Assembly: GCF_024679095.1 (NCBI RefSeq)
Contig: NC_066517.1
Span: 18,635,600 to 18,699,599 of the forward strand
Length of the DNA: 64,000 nt
Direction: 5' to 3'
Source: Eriocheir sinensis
Lineage: Eukaryota; Arthropoda; Malacostraca; Decapoda; Varunidae
The notes under the pieces were generated by a model. The model worked only from the letters and a program-made list of their open reading frames with translations, was not told the origin of the DNA and did no database searches. Position numbers and translations under genes: made by a program. Positions 21,960 through 34,129 of the stretch are shown here, piece after piece (the first letter of the stretch is position 1; the number at the start of each line of letters is the position of its first letter).

Positions 21960-22340
21960 CTTTAGGGTGAGCAGGTAAGGTGCGGGTGAGGGATGAGCTG
22001 ATTGACGCAGGAAGGCACAGATAGGAAAGAGTGGAGCAGGAGCGAAAGAATGTGGAGGCGATGGAGGAATGCGTGAAGGTGGAGCAGGGGCGAAAGAAGT
22101 ATACAAGGAATGTGGAGGTGACTGAACAAAAGTGGAAAGGTTGGAGTAGATGCGAAATAAGTCTGAAAAGAATGTGATGATGTTAGAGCAAGGATGAGGT
22201 TAGAGCAAGTGTTAAACAGGTGTGCAAAGAATGTGGAGGTGATGGAAGGAAGGATGGAAAGGTGCGAGTCAGGTGTGCCAAGGATGTGGAAGTGCTTGGG
22301 ACAGGTGTTGTGGAAGCGAGCAGCATTTAGAGAGTGGGTA
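21960..22340 (+). repeat. Degenerate repeats preceding the 44-bp array
   Basis: Recurring AATGTGGAGGTGATGGA and AGGTGTGCAAAGAATG words. No gene is seen. Confidence 0.6.
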
Positions 22341-22369
22341 TGAAAGATGGAAATGAAAAGGAAGGAAAG

Positions 22370-23875
22370 GAAGGTAAGAAGAGTGGATCAGGTACAAAAC
22401 AGAGGAAGGAAAGGAAGGTAAGGAAAGTGGATCAGGTACAAAACAGAGGAAGGAAAGGAAGGTAAGAAGAGTGGATCAGGTACAAAACAGAGGAAGGAAA
22501 GGAAGGTAAGAAAAAGTGGATCAGGTACAAAACAAAGGAAGGAAAAAGGAAGGTAAGGAAGGTGGATCAGGTACAAAACAGAGGAAGGAAAGGAAGGTAA
22601 GAGAAAGTGGATCAGGTACAAAACAGAGGAAGGAAAGGAAGGTAAGGAAAGTGGATCAGGTACAAAACAGAGGAAGGAAAGGAAGGTAAGAAGAGTGGAT
22701 CAGGTACAAAACAGAGGAAGGAAAGGAAGGTAAGAAAAGTGGATCAGGAACAAAACAGAGGAAGGAAAGGAAGGTAAGAAAAGTGGATCAGGTACAAAAC
22801 AAAGGAAGGAAAGGAAGGTAAGAAAGGTGGATCAGATACAAAACAGAGGAAGGAAAGGAAGGTAAGAAAAGTGGATCAGGTACAAAACAAAGGAAGGAAA
22901 GGAAGGTAAGAAAGGTGGATCAGGTACAAAAAACAAAGGAAGGAAAGGAAGGTCAGAAAGGTGGATCAGTTACAAAACAGAGGAAGGAAAGGAAGGTAAG
23001 AAAAGTGGATCAGGTACAAAACAAAGGAAGGAGAGGGAAGGTAGAAAGGTGGATCAGGAACAAAACAGGAAGAAAGGAAGGTATGAAAAGTGGATCAGGT
23101 ACAAAACAGAGGAAGGAAAAGGAAGGTAAGTGAAAGTGGATCAGGTACAAAACAGAGGAAGGAAAGGAAGGTATGAAAAGTGGATCAGGTACAAAACAGA
23201 GGAAGGAAAGGAAGAGTAAGAAAAGTGGATCAGGTACAAAACAGAGGAAGGAAAGGAAGGTATGAAAAGTGGATCAGGTACAAAACAGAGGGAAGGAAAG
23301 GAAGGTAAGGAAAGTGGATCAGGTACAAAAACAGAGGAAGGAAAAGGAAGGTATGAAAAGTGGATCAGGTACAAAACAGAGGAAGGAAAGGAAGGTATGA
23401 AAAGTGTATCAGGTACAAAACAGAGGAAGGAAAGGAAGGTATGAAAAGTGGATCAGGTACAAAACAGAGGAAGGAAAGGAAGGTATGAAAAGTGGATCAG
23501 GTACAAAACAGAGGAAGGAAAAGGAAGGTAAGGAAAGTGGATCAAGGTACAAAACAGAGGAAGGAAAGGAAGGTATGAAAAAGTGGATCAGGTACAAAAC
23601 AGAGGAAGGAAAAGGAAGGTATGAAAAAGTGGATCAGGTACAAAACAGAGGAAGGGAAGGAAGGTATGAAAAAATGGATCAGGTACAAAACAGAGGAAGG
23701 AAAGGAAGGTATGAAAAGTGGATCAGGTACAAAACAGAGGAAGGAAAGGAAGGTATGAAAAAGTGGATCAGGTACAAAGCAGAGGAAGGAAAAGGAAGGT
23801 ATGAAAAGTGGATCAGGTACAAAACAGAGGAAGGAAAGGAAGGTAAGGAAGGTGGATCAGGTACAAAACAACTGT
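22370..23875 (+). repeat. ~44-bp minisatellite, about 34 units
   Basis: Units consist of GTGGATCAGGTACAAAACAG and AGGAAGGAAAGGAAGGTA plus a few A/G. Variation is mostly one-base indels and AAG/ATG changes. Right-hand units from 23,160 share GGTATGAAAA. Confidence 0.97.
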
Positions 23876-24300
23876 GCTAAATAAGTAAAGGTGCTCATAA
23901 TAGGTGCTGCGGAGAAAGTGAGGAGAGATGAATATGACAATTATCAGAAGGTTGAAGGAGCAATAGACAGGTACGAACAAAAGGTACAAAAAAGACGGTA
24001 ATGGTTTTAGCGTAAAGAGACAAGCCAAAAGAAAAACAAGAGAATTAGATGATAATCCCCCAAAAAGACTAGAATACATTTACAAGGTGAGAAGAGGCTA
24101 GAAAATCAGATGAAAGAGTTGGACACAAACACGGGAGACATGATAAACAAAACTAAAAAAAAAAAGAAAAGCTAAAAGAATGAATACTATAACAGATACA
24201 TAGGGTGAGAATATGCATAAAAAAAGGTGTCGAAAAAAAAAAAAAAGGATTGATAATACGTTTGGAAGCAACAGATAACAAGACGAAAGAATTGGATACT
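23876..24300. other. AT-rich spacer, no gene seen
   Basis: A-rich DNA with repeated AAAAAAGG and GAATTRGAT words; nothing is recognised. Confidence 0.4.
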
Positions 24301-24622
24301 CTTGCAGTCTCCCTATGTTCTTATGTTCTTGTGTTCTTATGTTCTTGTGTTCCTATGTTCTTGTGTTCTTATGTTCTTGTGTTCTTATATTCTTGTGTTC
24401 TTATGTTCTTGTGTTCTTATGTTCTTATGTTCTTTTGTTCTTGTGTTCTTATGTTCTTGTGTTCTTGTGTTCTTATGTTCTTGTGTTCTTATGTTCTTGT
24501 GTTCTTATGTTCTTATGTTCTTGTGTTCTTGTGTTCTTATGTTCTTGTGTTCTTATGTCCTTATGTTCTTGTGTTCTTATGTTCTTATGTTCTTGTGTTC
24601 TTATGTTCTTATGTTCTTATGT
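24301..24622 (+). mobile_element. LINE 3' tail remnant expanded into an octamer array
   Basis: It begins CTTGCAGTCTCCCTATG, nearly the same as the last unique bases of the 33.4 kb LINE (CTTGCAGACTCCTTATG). About 310 bp of alternating TTCTTATG/TTCTTGTG units follow. Only about 25 bp upstream of the array match the LINE. I read it as an extremely 5'-truncated insertion whose tail expanded as a microsatellite. Confidence 0.7.
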
Positions 24623-25020
24623 CATGAAACTAATAGCAGAGTGAAACCATAGAAACGAGAGGAAAACATCGAAGGGCCAGAATGAAAAAACAAACGAGAA
24701 AAAAACACAGCAAGGACCAGGTGAGAAAAAGGCCTAAATAACTTTTTGATAAGATAATGAAACTGAGTAATTACAGACGTGGAGGAAGCAAACACACATT
24801 AAAGTATTGAATAAAGGCTGTGGGGGAGACAGGGTGGGGTTATGTGTGATGCAATGTGATGGAGAGCTGTTGTTAGGTGTTAAATGTAGGGTGTGTGTAC
24901 AGGGTGTGTCTAGGGGGTGGGGTGTAGGGTGTGTCTAGGGTATAGGGAGTGTAGGAGGTAGCAGACGTGGGGGGGAGGGGTGTAGGGGTGAGGCTTGTGT
25001 AGAGAGTATGGGTAGATGCG
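24623..25020. other. Spacer with GTGTAGGGTG repeats
   Basis: 24,880-24,960 contains repeated GGGTGTGTCTAGGG-like units. No gene is seen. Confidence 0.5.
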
Positions 25021-25029
25021 GAGGTCACT

Positions 25030-25790
25030 CATGTCTGGAGGGAGATGGGTAAGAGAGAAGGGAATGTGAAGACGAAGAAGGGAAGAAGAAGGCGGAGGAG
25101 AAGGAGGACGAAGAGACTGATGTGGAGATGAAAAGGAAGAAGCGAAGAAGGAAGGAGGAGGAGGAGGAGGAGGAGGAGGAGGAGGAAGGAGGAGGGTGGA
25201 GGAGGAAGGAAGAGAGGACGATGTTGAGAGAGGAAGAGGAGGAAGAAGGAGGAAGACGAAGAGAGAGGGGATGTGGAACGAGGGAAGGACGCAAGAAGGG
25301 GAGGAAGGAGGAGGAGGAAATAAAAATAAGAAGGGAAGAAGAAAGGCGGAGGGAAGGACGGAGAGAAAGGGATGTGGAGAAGAGGGAAGGAAACGAAAGA
25401 GGAGGGAGGAAGGAGGAGGAGGAAGAAATAGGAATAAGAAGAGAAGAGAGGAGGAGGAGGAGGAGGACGAAAAGAGAGAGATGTGACGAAGAGGGGAAGG
25501 AAGCGAAGAAGGAGGGAGGAAGGAGGAGAAGGAGGAAGAAATAAGGAATAAGAAGGGAAGAGGAAGGAGGAGGAGGAGGACGAAAAGAGAGAGATGTGAC
25601 GAAGAGGGGAAGGAAGCGAAGAAGGAGGGAGGAAGGAGGAGAAGGAGGAAGAAATAAGGAATAAGAAGGGAAGAGGAAGGAGGAGGAGGAGGACGAAAAG
25701 AGAGAGATGTGACGAAGAGAGGAAGGAAGCGAAGAAGGAGGAGGAAGAGGAGGAGGAGGAAGAAAAAAGAAGAATGAAAAGAAGGGCAAA
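25030..25790 (+). repeat. ~110-bp purine-rich tandem array
   Basis: About seven units with GAAGAGGGGAAGGAAGCGAA, GGAGGAGGAGGACGAAAAG and AGAGAGATGTGACGAAGAG. The last three units are nearly identical. Confidence 0.93.
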
Positions 25791-26270
25791 AATAAAAAAT
25801 AAAAAAAAATCCCATGACCAACAACAGAACAAACAAGACTAATAATAATGATACTGGTTATTAATAAACGAGAATGAAAACAAGACAAAACAAAACAAAA
25901 ACAAAACTACACGACTATAGAGACAAAACAAATGAGAGTAACAACAACAAAAAGAGTAAAAAAACAACAACAACCACACAAAACAAAACAAATAAGATAG
26001 TTTCCATAATGATGCTGATAATAAACGAGAATAAAAAAAAGGACAAAAAAAACAGGAAAAGGAATACCACTAATGAGAGCAATACAAACAGTGATGAAGA
26101 TGGCAAAGATAGGGAGCAGGAAGAAGGGGGGTGAAGAAAGAAGGAAGACGTTGAGAGGAAGAGGAAGAGGAGGAGGAGGAGGACGAGACGAAGGACGAGG
26201 ACGAGGACGAAGAGGAGAGGCATGACGGGGAATGAATGGAAGGTGTGGGCAGGAGGAGATAGTGTTGGCT
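25791..26270 (+). repeat. A-rich degenerate tandem repeat
   Basis: ACAAAACAAAAC, AATAATGATACTGGTTATTA and AATGATGCTGATAATAAAC suggest two or three diverged units; 26,130-26,220 is AGGACGA-rich. No gene. Confidence 0.6.
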
Positions 26271-26965
26271 AAAGATTCTGCCATGTTGAAATAGAAGTGA
26301 TAATCAAACATAACCTTCCCTCAGCCTTTTCAAACCTTTCATTCTCTTGCTTTTCTGCTTCTGCTTTCTTCCCTCCCTCCTTACCTTACTTTCCCTTCTT
26401 AGATTATTTGAGGTTGAAATAGAAGTGATAATCAAACATAACCTTCCCTCAGCCTTGTCAAACCTTTCATTCTCTTGCTTTTCTGTTTTCCTTTGTCTTA
26501 CTTTCCTTCCTTACCTTACTTTCCCTTCTTAGATTATTTGAGGTTGATATAGAAGTGATAACCAAACTTAACCTTCCCTCAGCCTTTCTAAACTTTTCAT
26601 TTCCTCATTTTCCTGCTTTCCTTTGCCTTACTTTCCTTCCTTACCTTACTTTCCCTTCTTAGATTATTTGAGGTTGATATAGAAGTGATAACCAAACAAC
26701 CTTCCATCCAACCTGCCAAACTTTTTATACGTTACTTTTCTATCTTCTTTTGTCTTACTTTCCTTCCTTACTTTCCTTACTCCCCTTCTTTACCTTCTCA
26801 GAGTATTTAAAGTTGAAATAGTGATAACCAAACTTAGCATTCCATTTAGCTTGTTTACTTTCCTGCCTTCTGTCCTTCTTTGCTTCCTTAACTTCCTCTT
26901 CCTTACCTTAATTTTTTCCTTAGATTACTTGAGGTTGAAATATAAGTGATGACCAAACTTAACCT
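26271..26965 (+). repeat. ~120-bp tandem array
   Basis: About five units share AGATTATTTGAGGTTGA, ATAGAAGTGATAACCAAAC and TTAACCTTCCCTCAGCCTT. Confidence 0.93.
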
Positions 26966-28465
26966 TCCATCCAGCCTCTTCCTTCTATCCTTCCTTTACT
27001 TCCCTGTCGTCCCTTGCCTTCATCTTCCTTCTATCCTTCCTTCTTTTTCCTGTCTCCCCTTGCCTTCATCTTCCTTCTATCCTTCCTTTACTTTCTCCTG
27101 TCGTCCTTGCCTTCATCTTCCTTCTATCCTTCCTTTACTTCCCTGTCTCCCTTGCCTTCATCTTCCTTCTATCCTTCCTTTACTTCCTGTCTTCCCTTGC
27201 CTTCATCTTCCTTCTATCCTTCCTTTACTTCCCTGTCCCCTTGCCTTCATCTTCCTTCTATCCTTCCTTTACTTCCCTGTCTTCCCCTTGCCTTCATCTT
27301 CCTTCTATCCTTCCTTTACTTCCTGTCTTCCTTGCCTTCATCTTCCTATCCTTTCCTTTACTTCCCTGTCTTCCTTGCCTTCATCTTCCTTCTATCCTTC
27401 CTTTACTTCCCTGTCGTCCCTTGCCTTCATCTTCCTTCTATCCTTCCTTTATTTTCCTGTCTCCCCTTGCCTTCATCTTCCTTCTATCCTTCCTTTACTT
27501 CCCTGTCTCTCCTTGCCTTCATCTTCCTTCTATCCTTCCTTTACTTTCCCTGTCTCCCCTGTCTCCCCTTGCCTTCATCTTCCTTCTATCCTTCCTTACT
27601 TCCCCTGTCGTCCCTTGCCTTCATCTTCCTTCTATCCTTCCTTTACTTCCCTGTCTTCCCTTGCCTTCATCTTCCTTCTATCCTTCCTTTACTTCCCTGT
27701 CTCCCTTTGCCTCATCTTCCTTCTATCCTTCCTTTACTTTCCTTCCTGTCTCCCCTTGCCTTCATCTTCCTTCTATCCTTCCTTTACTTCCCCTGTCTCC
27801 CCTGCCCTCATCTTCCTTCTATCCTTCCTTTACTTTCCTGTCTCCTGCCTTCATCTTCCTTCTATCCTTCCTTTACTTCCTGTCTCCCCTTGCCCTTCAT
27901 CTTCCTTCTATCCTTCCTTTACTTCTGTCGTCCCTTGCCTTCATCTTCCTTCTATCCTTCCTTTACTTTCCTGTCCCCTTGCCTTCATCTTCCTTCATCC
28001 TTCCTACTTCCCTGTCTCCCCCTTGCCCTCATCTTCCTTCTATCCTTCCTTTACTTTCCTGTCTCCTTGCCTTCATCTTCCTTCTATCCTTCCTTTACTT
28101 CCCTGTTCCCCTTGCCCTCATCTTCCTTCTATCCTTCCTTTACTTCCCTGTCTTCCCTTGCCTTCATCTTCCTTCTATCCGTCCTTTACTTTCCTGTCTC
28201 CCCTTGCCTTCATCTTCCTTCTATCCTTCCTTTACTTCCCTGTCGTCCCTTGCCTTCATTTTCCTTCTATCCTTCCTTTACTTCCCTGTCTCCCCTTGCC
28301 TTCATCTTCCTTCTATCCTTCCTTACTTCAGTTACTTTCTTCCTCCCCTTGCCTTCATCTTCCTTCTATCCTTCCTTTACTTCCCTGTCGTCCCTTGCCT
28401 TCATTTTCCTTCTATCCTTCCTTTACTTCCCTGTCTCCCCTTGCCTTCATCTTCCTTCTCCCTCT
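26966..28465 (+). repeat. ~43-bp pyrimidine minisatellite, about 35 units
   Basis: Units are CTTGCCTTCATCTTCCTTC and TATCCTTCCTTTACTTCCC plus TGTCTCCC variants. One-base indels are frequent. Open frames of up to ~560 codons in all three plus frames result from the absence of stops in the unit. Confidence 0.97.
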
Positions 28466-30240
28466 CCGTGGGTTGCATTCCTAGGAGGCGTAACAGAACG
28501 GTCAACAAGCACTCATTTAACCTTCCACTCAGCCTCCACTCCCTTCCACTTTCTTACTTTCCTTTTTTTCCCCGTCTTCTTTTGTCTCCTTGCCTTTGCC
28601 TTACTGTCTATCTGTCTAACTAACTATGTGGCTTATGATATCTTTATTTTGCTTTCCTGTCATACTCTCTTCCATTCTTTCTCTGTCTTACTCTAATTTA
28701 TCTTCATGGCTTAGAATATCTTTACTTTCTTTTCCTGTCATCTTTTCTCTTCCACACCTCCTCTATCTTACTTTCGTTTATCTTGGTGGGTTAGAATATC
28801 TTTACTTTCTTTTCCTGCCTTCTTGTGTCTCCCTCCATTTTTCTTCTGTCTTACTTTCATTTATATTCGTGAGTTACCATCTCTACTTTCTTTTCCTGTC
28901 TTAAATCCTTCCCCTATTTTACTCTCATTTATCTCGTTTGTTCGATCCTCCCTTCTCTTTCCTGCTTTACTGACTCCACCTTTTCTTTATCTTGCTTTCA
29001 TTGGGTTAGCATCTCTTTACCTTCTTTTCCTGTCATCCTGTCTTAAATCCTTCCCCTACTTACTTTCATTTACCTCGTGTGTTTGATCTTCCCTTCTCTT
29101 TCCTGCTTTACTGCCTCCTCCATTGATCCTCTGGCTAACTCTCACCTTCTTACACCTGTCTTCGTGGGTTGGATTCGAATATGTAACAGAACGGTAACGA
29201 AGCACCCATTTAGCCTTCCTCTCAGCCTCCACTCCCTTCCATCTACTTACTCTCCTTTCCTACCATCCTGTCTCTTCCATCCTCTCTCTCTGCCTTACTT
29301 CCATCTGTTTTCGTGGGCTAGTTTCTAAGTCGTAACAGAACGGTAACCAGTGTGACTTATTTAACCTTCACCCACCGTCCACCTGCTTTCATTCCCTTAC
29401 TTTCGTTTTTCTTACCTTGTCGTGTCTCCCTTCGTCTTCTGCGTTATCTCCCTTCGCTCTCTTCACTTTCCCTACGAGTTTAACAGAGCAGTGACCAGTG
29501 GCTTATTCGACTCTCCACCCATTTTCCACCTGTTGTCATTTCCTTACTTTCCTTTTCTTTACCTTGTCACGTCTCCCTTCGTCTTCTGCGTTATCTCCCT
29601 TCGCTCTCTTCACTTTCCCTACGAGTTTAACAGAGCAGTGACCAATGACTCATTCAAGCTTCCACCCACCCTCCACCTGCTTTCACTCCCTTGCTTTCCT
29701 TTTCCTTCTCGCGTCTCCCTTCGTCTTCCCCATCGTTATCTGCCTTGCTTCTCTTCACTTTCCCTACGAGTTTAACAGAGCAGTGACCAGTGGCTTATTC
29801 AACCCTCCATCCACCCTCCGCCTGCTTTCAATCCTTTACTTTCCTTTTCTTTACCTCCTCGCGTCTCCCTTCCTCCTCCTCAGCGTTATCTATCTTACTG
29901 CTCTTCACTCTCCTATGAATATAACAATGGTGACCAAGGACTAATGTAATCTTCCATCTGTCCTCCACCTGCTTTCTGATTCCCTTGCTTTCCTTTTCTT
30001 TACCTCCTCGTGTCTCCCTTCGTCCTCCTCAGCGTTATCTATCTTACTGCTCTTCACTCTCCTACGAATACAAAAATGGTGACCAAGGACTAATGTAATC
30101 TTCCATCTGTCCTCCACCTGCTTCCATTCCCTTGCTTTCTTTTTGTTTACCTGTTCGTGTCTCCCTTCATGTTTTCTAGAGTTATATACCTTGACTTTTT
30201 TCCCTCTCCCTCATTTATCTTTCCATTTAGTATCCATCTG
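28466..30240 (+). repeat. ~130-155-bp pyrimidine-rich tandem arrays
   Basis: Units share GTAACAGAACGGT, ACCTTCC-CAGCCTCCACTCC, ATATCTTTACTTTCTTTTCC (28,640-28,880) and CCTACGAGTTTAACAGAGCA (29,470-29,780). No gene is seen. Confidence 0.88.
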
Positions 30241-31319
30241 CTTTCATTCACTTACTCTCTCCTTTCCTTTTTTACTTTATCATGTCTCTCTCTCTCCCTC
30301 TCTCTATCTTACTTTCAGTTTCCTCTTCATCTGCTTTCCATCCTTCCTCTACCTTACTTTTTTCCCCTCTGCAGCCTCGCCTGACTTTCTTTTTTCCAAT
30401 ACTCTGCTTACCTGTTTTCACCTGACCTTCCCTGTCTACTTCCCTTCCTCGTCTCGTCTTACTTACACTTTTCTGTTTTATTTTTTTTCCTGCTTCTCTT
30501 TCCTGGTTTACCTTTTCAACTCCCTTCTCCTTTCTCTTCCTTCCCTCTTTCTTACTCTTCTTCTTACTTTCCGTGCCCTGGCTACCTGAGTCTTATCATT
30601 AGTTTCCTTTTCCCCTTCTCCTGTTTTCTTTTCCTGCATGTCTTTCACTGCCGTACCATCCTTTCCCCTTTCCCTTTCTCTGCCTTCCCTTTTCCTTACT
30701 CCTCTTCTTATTTTCCGTGCACTGGTTACAATACTTTCCTTTCCTTTTCTTCTTTATCATCAGTTTCCTTTCCCCCTTCTCTTGTCTTCTTTTCCTTCCC
30801 GCCTTTCACTGCCTTACTTTCCTTTCCTGCCTCTGATTTCCTTCCTAGCTTCCCTCTGTCTCCCATTTGCTTTCACTAACTCCATCTTTACAGAGTCCTC
30901 CCTCCCTGCCTTTCCCTCTCCATCTCTGCTTCACACTTTCTTCGCAGCCTCTCCCTATTACCCTTTGCTTTCCCTTCTTCCATCTTTATCTAGCGTCCCT
31001 TCCTCCCTCCCACTTGTCCTCTTCCCAGGTTCTCTCTAATTCCCTTTCTTTGCTTTCTCTCCTTTCTTACGTATCTAGCATCCCTCCCTTCCCTTCCTCT
31101 GAGTTTTCTCCCAGCTTCTCTCTGACTCCCTTGACTTGCCTTCCCTCCTTCCATCTCTATTCAGCCTCCCTCCATGGCTTTCCCTCCCTTAATATTCATC
31201 TAGTCTCCCTCCCTGCCTTTCCCACCTTCCATCTCTACTCCATGATCTAGCCTCCCTCCCTGCCTTTCCCTCCTTCAATCTCTATCCTCGCTCCCTCCCT
31301 GCCTTTCCCTTTGCCTGCC
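30241..31319 (+). repeat. Pyrimidine-rich low-complexity DNA
   Basis: CTTTCC, CCCTCC and CTTCC words, with CTAGCCTCCCTCCCTGCC repeated near 31,250. No gene is seen. Confidence 0.75.
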
Positions 31320-31570
31320 CTGCCTCACCCTGGCCGGTACGTTAGTGAAGGGGTGCCCAGGGCGGGTCAGCTTTACCTCTCCCGTCCTTGCCAGCCTCCC
31401 GCGACACTGCATCTCGTCTGACAGAAAGGGAGCTAGCACCACTCCGCCGCGACCCACTCCCAGGCCGCAGCCACGCCCGCCACCGCCGCTCCGACCCGAC
31501 CCGCCCCGCCTAACCACCCAGCTGCTGTTTCGCCCCATCCTCAGTCACCCCGCGCACGACCGTTGCAACT
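31320..31570 (-). other. GC-rich island, possible 5' exon on the minus strand
   Basis: After 5 kb of pyrimidine repeats the GC content rises sharply with many CGs. On the minus strand an ATG at 31,536-31,538 opens a Gly/Arg-rich frame; a donor-like GAG|GTAAAG occurs near 31,374. It may be a promoter with a first coding exon or simply a GC-rich intergenic patch. No homology is recognised. Confidence 0.2.
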
Positions 31571-31759
31571 GTATTTTTTTTCTCTTCAACTGCCCTAAAA
31601 AACGTGTGTGTGATGCCTTTTTAGGGATATTAACGGGTAAATAAAATGAATAAAACAAACCCTCGAAACTTGTTGATCCTATAATGACTTTTTTTTATTT
31701 AACTTATCGTCCTAAATAGGTGTAGATGATAAAAGGTGCGTGTCTGTATATGCTTAGAG

Positions 31760-31888
31760 TGTTTATCATTCTTCTTCTTCTTTTTTCTTTTTCTCTTTTC
31801 TCTTTTCTCTTTTTCTTTTTCTTTTTCTTCTTCTTCTTCTTTTTCTTCTTTTTCTTCTTTTTCTTTTTCTTTTTCTTTTTCTTCTTCT

Positions 31889-31923
<35 letters not shown>

Positions 31924-32145
31924 TTCTTCTTTATCCTTTCCTTTCCTTTTTCCTTTTCCTTTTCCTTTTCTTTTCATTCTTCTTCTTCTTCTTCTTCTTC
32001 TTCTACTACTCCTTTTTCTTCTTCCTCTTCTTCTTCTTCTTCTTTTTCATTCCTTCTTCTTCTTCTTCTTCTTCTTCTTCTTCTTCTTCTTCTTCTTTTT
32101 CATTCCTTCTTCTTCTTCTTTTTCTTCGTTCTTGGTTAAATGTCA
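31760..32145 (+). repeat. (CTT)n array
   Basis: Interrupted CTT, CTTTTT and TTTTCC repeats, about 390 bp. Confidence 0.97.
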
Positions 32146-32509
32146 GTAAGCTAAAGAAAAAGGAAAGGAGACAAATAACGGAGTGCAGCTTGCTAGTGAA
32201 CGTTCCCAAACACCTACGATCATATTAAACATTTTGCCGCCCGAGCACACCCATTTGACAGGGCTTCCGTAGGCGTTTTGAGCATTTCCAGGGGTAGTTT
32301 TCTGACCCTGGAGGTAGTGTGACCCTTCTTCTGTACCATGAACCTATAAAAAACCCACTCATTTCACTGTCGTACCCCACTTTCCCTTTTTCCTTTCTCT
32401 GCCTTCCCTATTTCTTTCTCCTCTTCTTCTTCCTCCTTAACCGACTGATCTCATTTTCGGCTTCTGGAAATAGCTGAAATGAAGGATGGAAGTGTATGAT
32501 GATATCGAC

Positions 32510-33085
32510 CTTAAACAAAGCCTTCTCTCTCCCATATCCCCTTTCTCCCTCACTCTCCCTCTCCCTCTTCCCCTTCTTCTTCCCCTCCCTCCATCTCCCT
32601 CTCCCTCTTCCCCTTCTTCTTCCCCTCCCTCCATCTCCCTCTCCCTCTCCCTCTTCCCTTCTTCTTCCCCTCCCTCCATCTCCCTCTCCCTCTTCCCCTT
32701 CTTCTTCCCCTCCCTCTCCTTCTCCCTCTTGTCTTCTTCTTCCCTCCCTCCATCTCCCTCTCCCTCTTCCCCTTCTTCTTCCCCTCCTCCCTCTCCCTTC
32801 TTCCCTTTCTTCTTCCTCCTCCCTCTCCTCTCCCTCTTCCCCCTTCTTTCTCTCCCTCCTCCATCTCCCTCGCCCTCTTCCCCTTCTTCTTCCCCTCCCA
32901 CCATCTCCCTCTCCCTGTTCCCCTTCTTCTTCCCCACCCTCCCTCTCCCTCTCCCTCTTCCCCTTCTTACCCTCCCACCCTCTCCCTCTCCCTCTTCCCC
33001 TTCTTCTTCCCTTCCCTCCATTTCCCTCTCCCTCTTCCCCTTCTTACCCTCCCTCCATCTCCCTCTCCCTCCTACAAACCTCTTC
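32510..33085 (+). repeat. ~42-bp pyrimidine minisatellite
   Basis: Units contain CCTCCATCTCCCTCTCCC and TCTTCCCCTTCTTCTTCCC. About 14 units with small indels. Confidence 0.95.
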
Positions 33086-33355
33086 CCCCAACCTCCCTTC
33101 TGCATCCTTCTTAATATTTACTCTTGATTAGTTGTGAGAAAGCCAAGAAGGAAGGAAGTTAACTAAATAAAGACAGATAAACAGACCGAGAAAGGGACGC
33201 GAAGGTGAAGTAACACAATCCTTGAGTTGGAGCGCGACAAAGAAATGTTAAAGGAACGCACAGGTGAAATATCAGCTTATCAGTGACATTAACAGCTTAA
33301 GGTCGATAGTGTGAGCTCAGAGTCCCCGATTGACATGAACAAATCAAGAACGTGA

Positions 33356-34039
33356 CTCAGTGTGGCAAGAGGAGGATTGAACCCCTCACACAATTACTCC
33401 TTAAATGACACTCCTCTAAGCAGGTCTGGGCGTGAGAGAGACTTAGGAGTCCTAGTGAGCGCTGACCTCCGTCCCAGGGCTCAATGCATTCAGGCTAAAA
33501 ATCGGGCAAACAGAGTACTTGGTTTCATCTCAAGGAGCGTAAGCAATAGGAGCGCTGAAGTCATCCTCAAACTTTACTTAGCACTAGTTAGACCTCATCT
33601 CGATTATGCAGTTCAGTTCTGGTCCCCCTACTATAGAATGGATATCAAGATGTTAGAATCTATACAGAGGAGGATGACAAAGATGATTCAGGGGGTGAGA
33701 AACTTGCCTTATGAAGACAGGCTGAAGCATTTAAATCTACACTCTCTAGAAAGGCGAAGGTTGCGAGGAGACTTGATCGAAGTCTACAAATGGATGAAGG
33801 GCTTTAATAAAGGGGATGTCAATAAGATTTTGATAGTTAAAGAACAAGGTAGGACGCGTGGCAATGGTTTTAAGTTAGACAAATTCAGATTCAACAAAGA
33901 CATTGGCAAGAATTGGTTCACCAATAGAGTGGTGGACGAATGGAACAGCCTTGGGAGCCATGTTGTGGGTGCCAATACCATAGAATCATTCAAGAAGAGG
34001 TTAGATAAGGCCATGGATGGTGAGGTAAGGTGGGGTTGA
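33356..34039 (+). pseudogene. C-terminal fragment of a LINE reverse transcriptase (thumb and post-RT region)
   Basis: About 227 uninterrupted codons end in TAG/TGA at 34,037-34,039. Diagnostic blocks in order are ERDLGVLVSADLRP, ANRVLGFISRS, LVRPHLDYAVQFWSPYY, LESIQRRMTKMI, LPYEDRLKHLNLHSLERRR and FKKRLDKAMD. These are the conserved segments that follow the catalytic palm in CR1/jockey-group ORF2 proteins. The endonuclease domain and the YADD box lie upstream and are missing, so the copy cannot be active. It is a 5'-truncated remnant rather than a host gene; the GTG at 33,362 is not a start codon. Confidence 0.85.
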
Positions 34040-34114
34040 GTGTACAGGAGCTGCCTTGTATAGGCCAACCGGTCTCTTGCAGACTCCTTATGTTCTTATG
34101 TTCTTATATTCTTA
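33356..34114 (+). mobile_element. 5'-truncated CR1/jockey-like non-LTR retrotransposon (LINE)
   Basis: The segment holds the C-terminal part of a LINE ORF2, a short 3' UTR (about 34,040-34,090) and a tail built from the octamer TTATGTTC repeated to about 34,114. The truncation lies at or just before 33,356, where a stop codon interrupts the frame; upstream sequence is unrelated tandem-repeat DNA. No RNase H and no poly(A) tail are present, as expected for CR1-like elements, which end in short oligomer repeats. I could not fix a target-site duplication. The intact frame suggests a fairly recent insertion. Confidence 0.85.
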
Positions 34115-34129
34115 ACTGACCCCGAAGTA

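Noticed and set aside
22370..23875. CRISPR-like array
   Set aside because: There are no variable spacers. The 44-bp unit repeats head to tail, and the context is eukaryotic.
24205..24652. Cys/Leu/Phe-rich membrane-like frames
   Set aside because: They translate the TTCTTRTG octamer array that derives from a LINE tail.
26946..28696. Open frames of 460-560 codons on the plus strand
   Set aside because: They are translations of the 43-bp pyrimidine minisatellite, open in three frames because the unit lacks stops, with no start context, domain or codon bias.
33362..34039. Host gene starting at GTG 33,362
   Set aside because: The protein is the C-terminal part of a LINE ORF2, truncated upstream, with the LINE 3' UTR and tail following.
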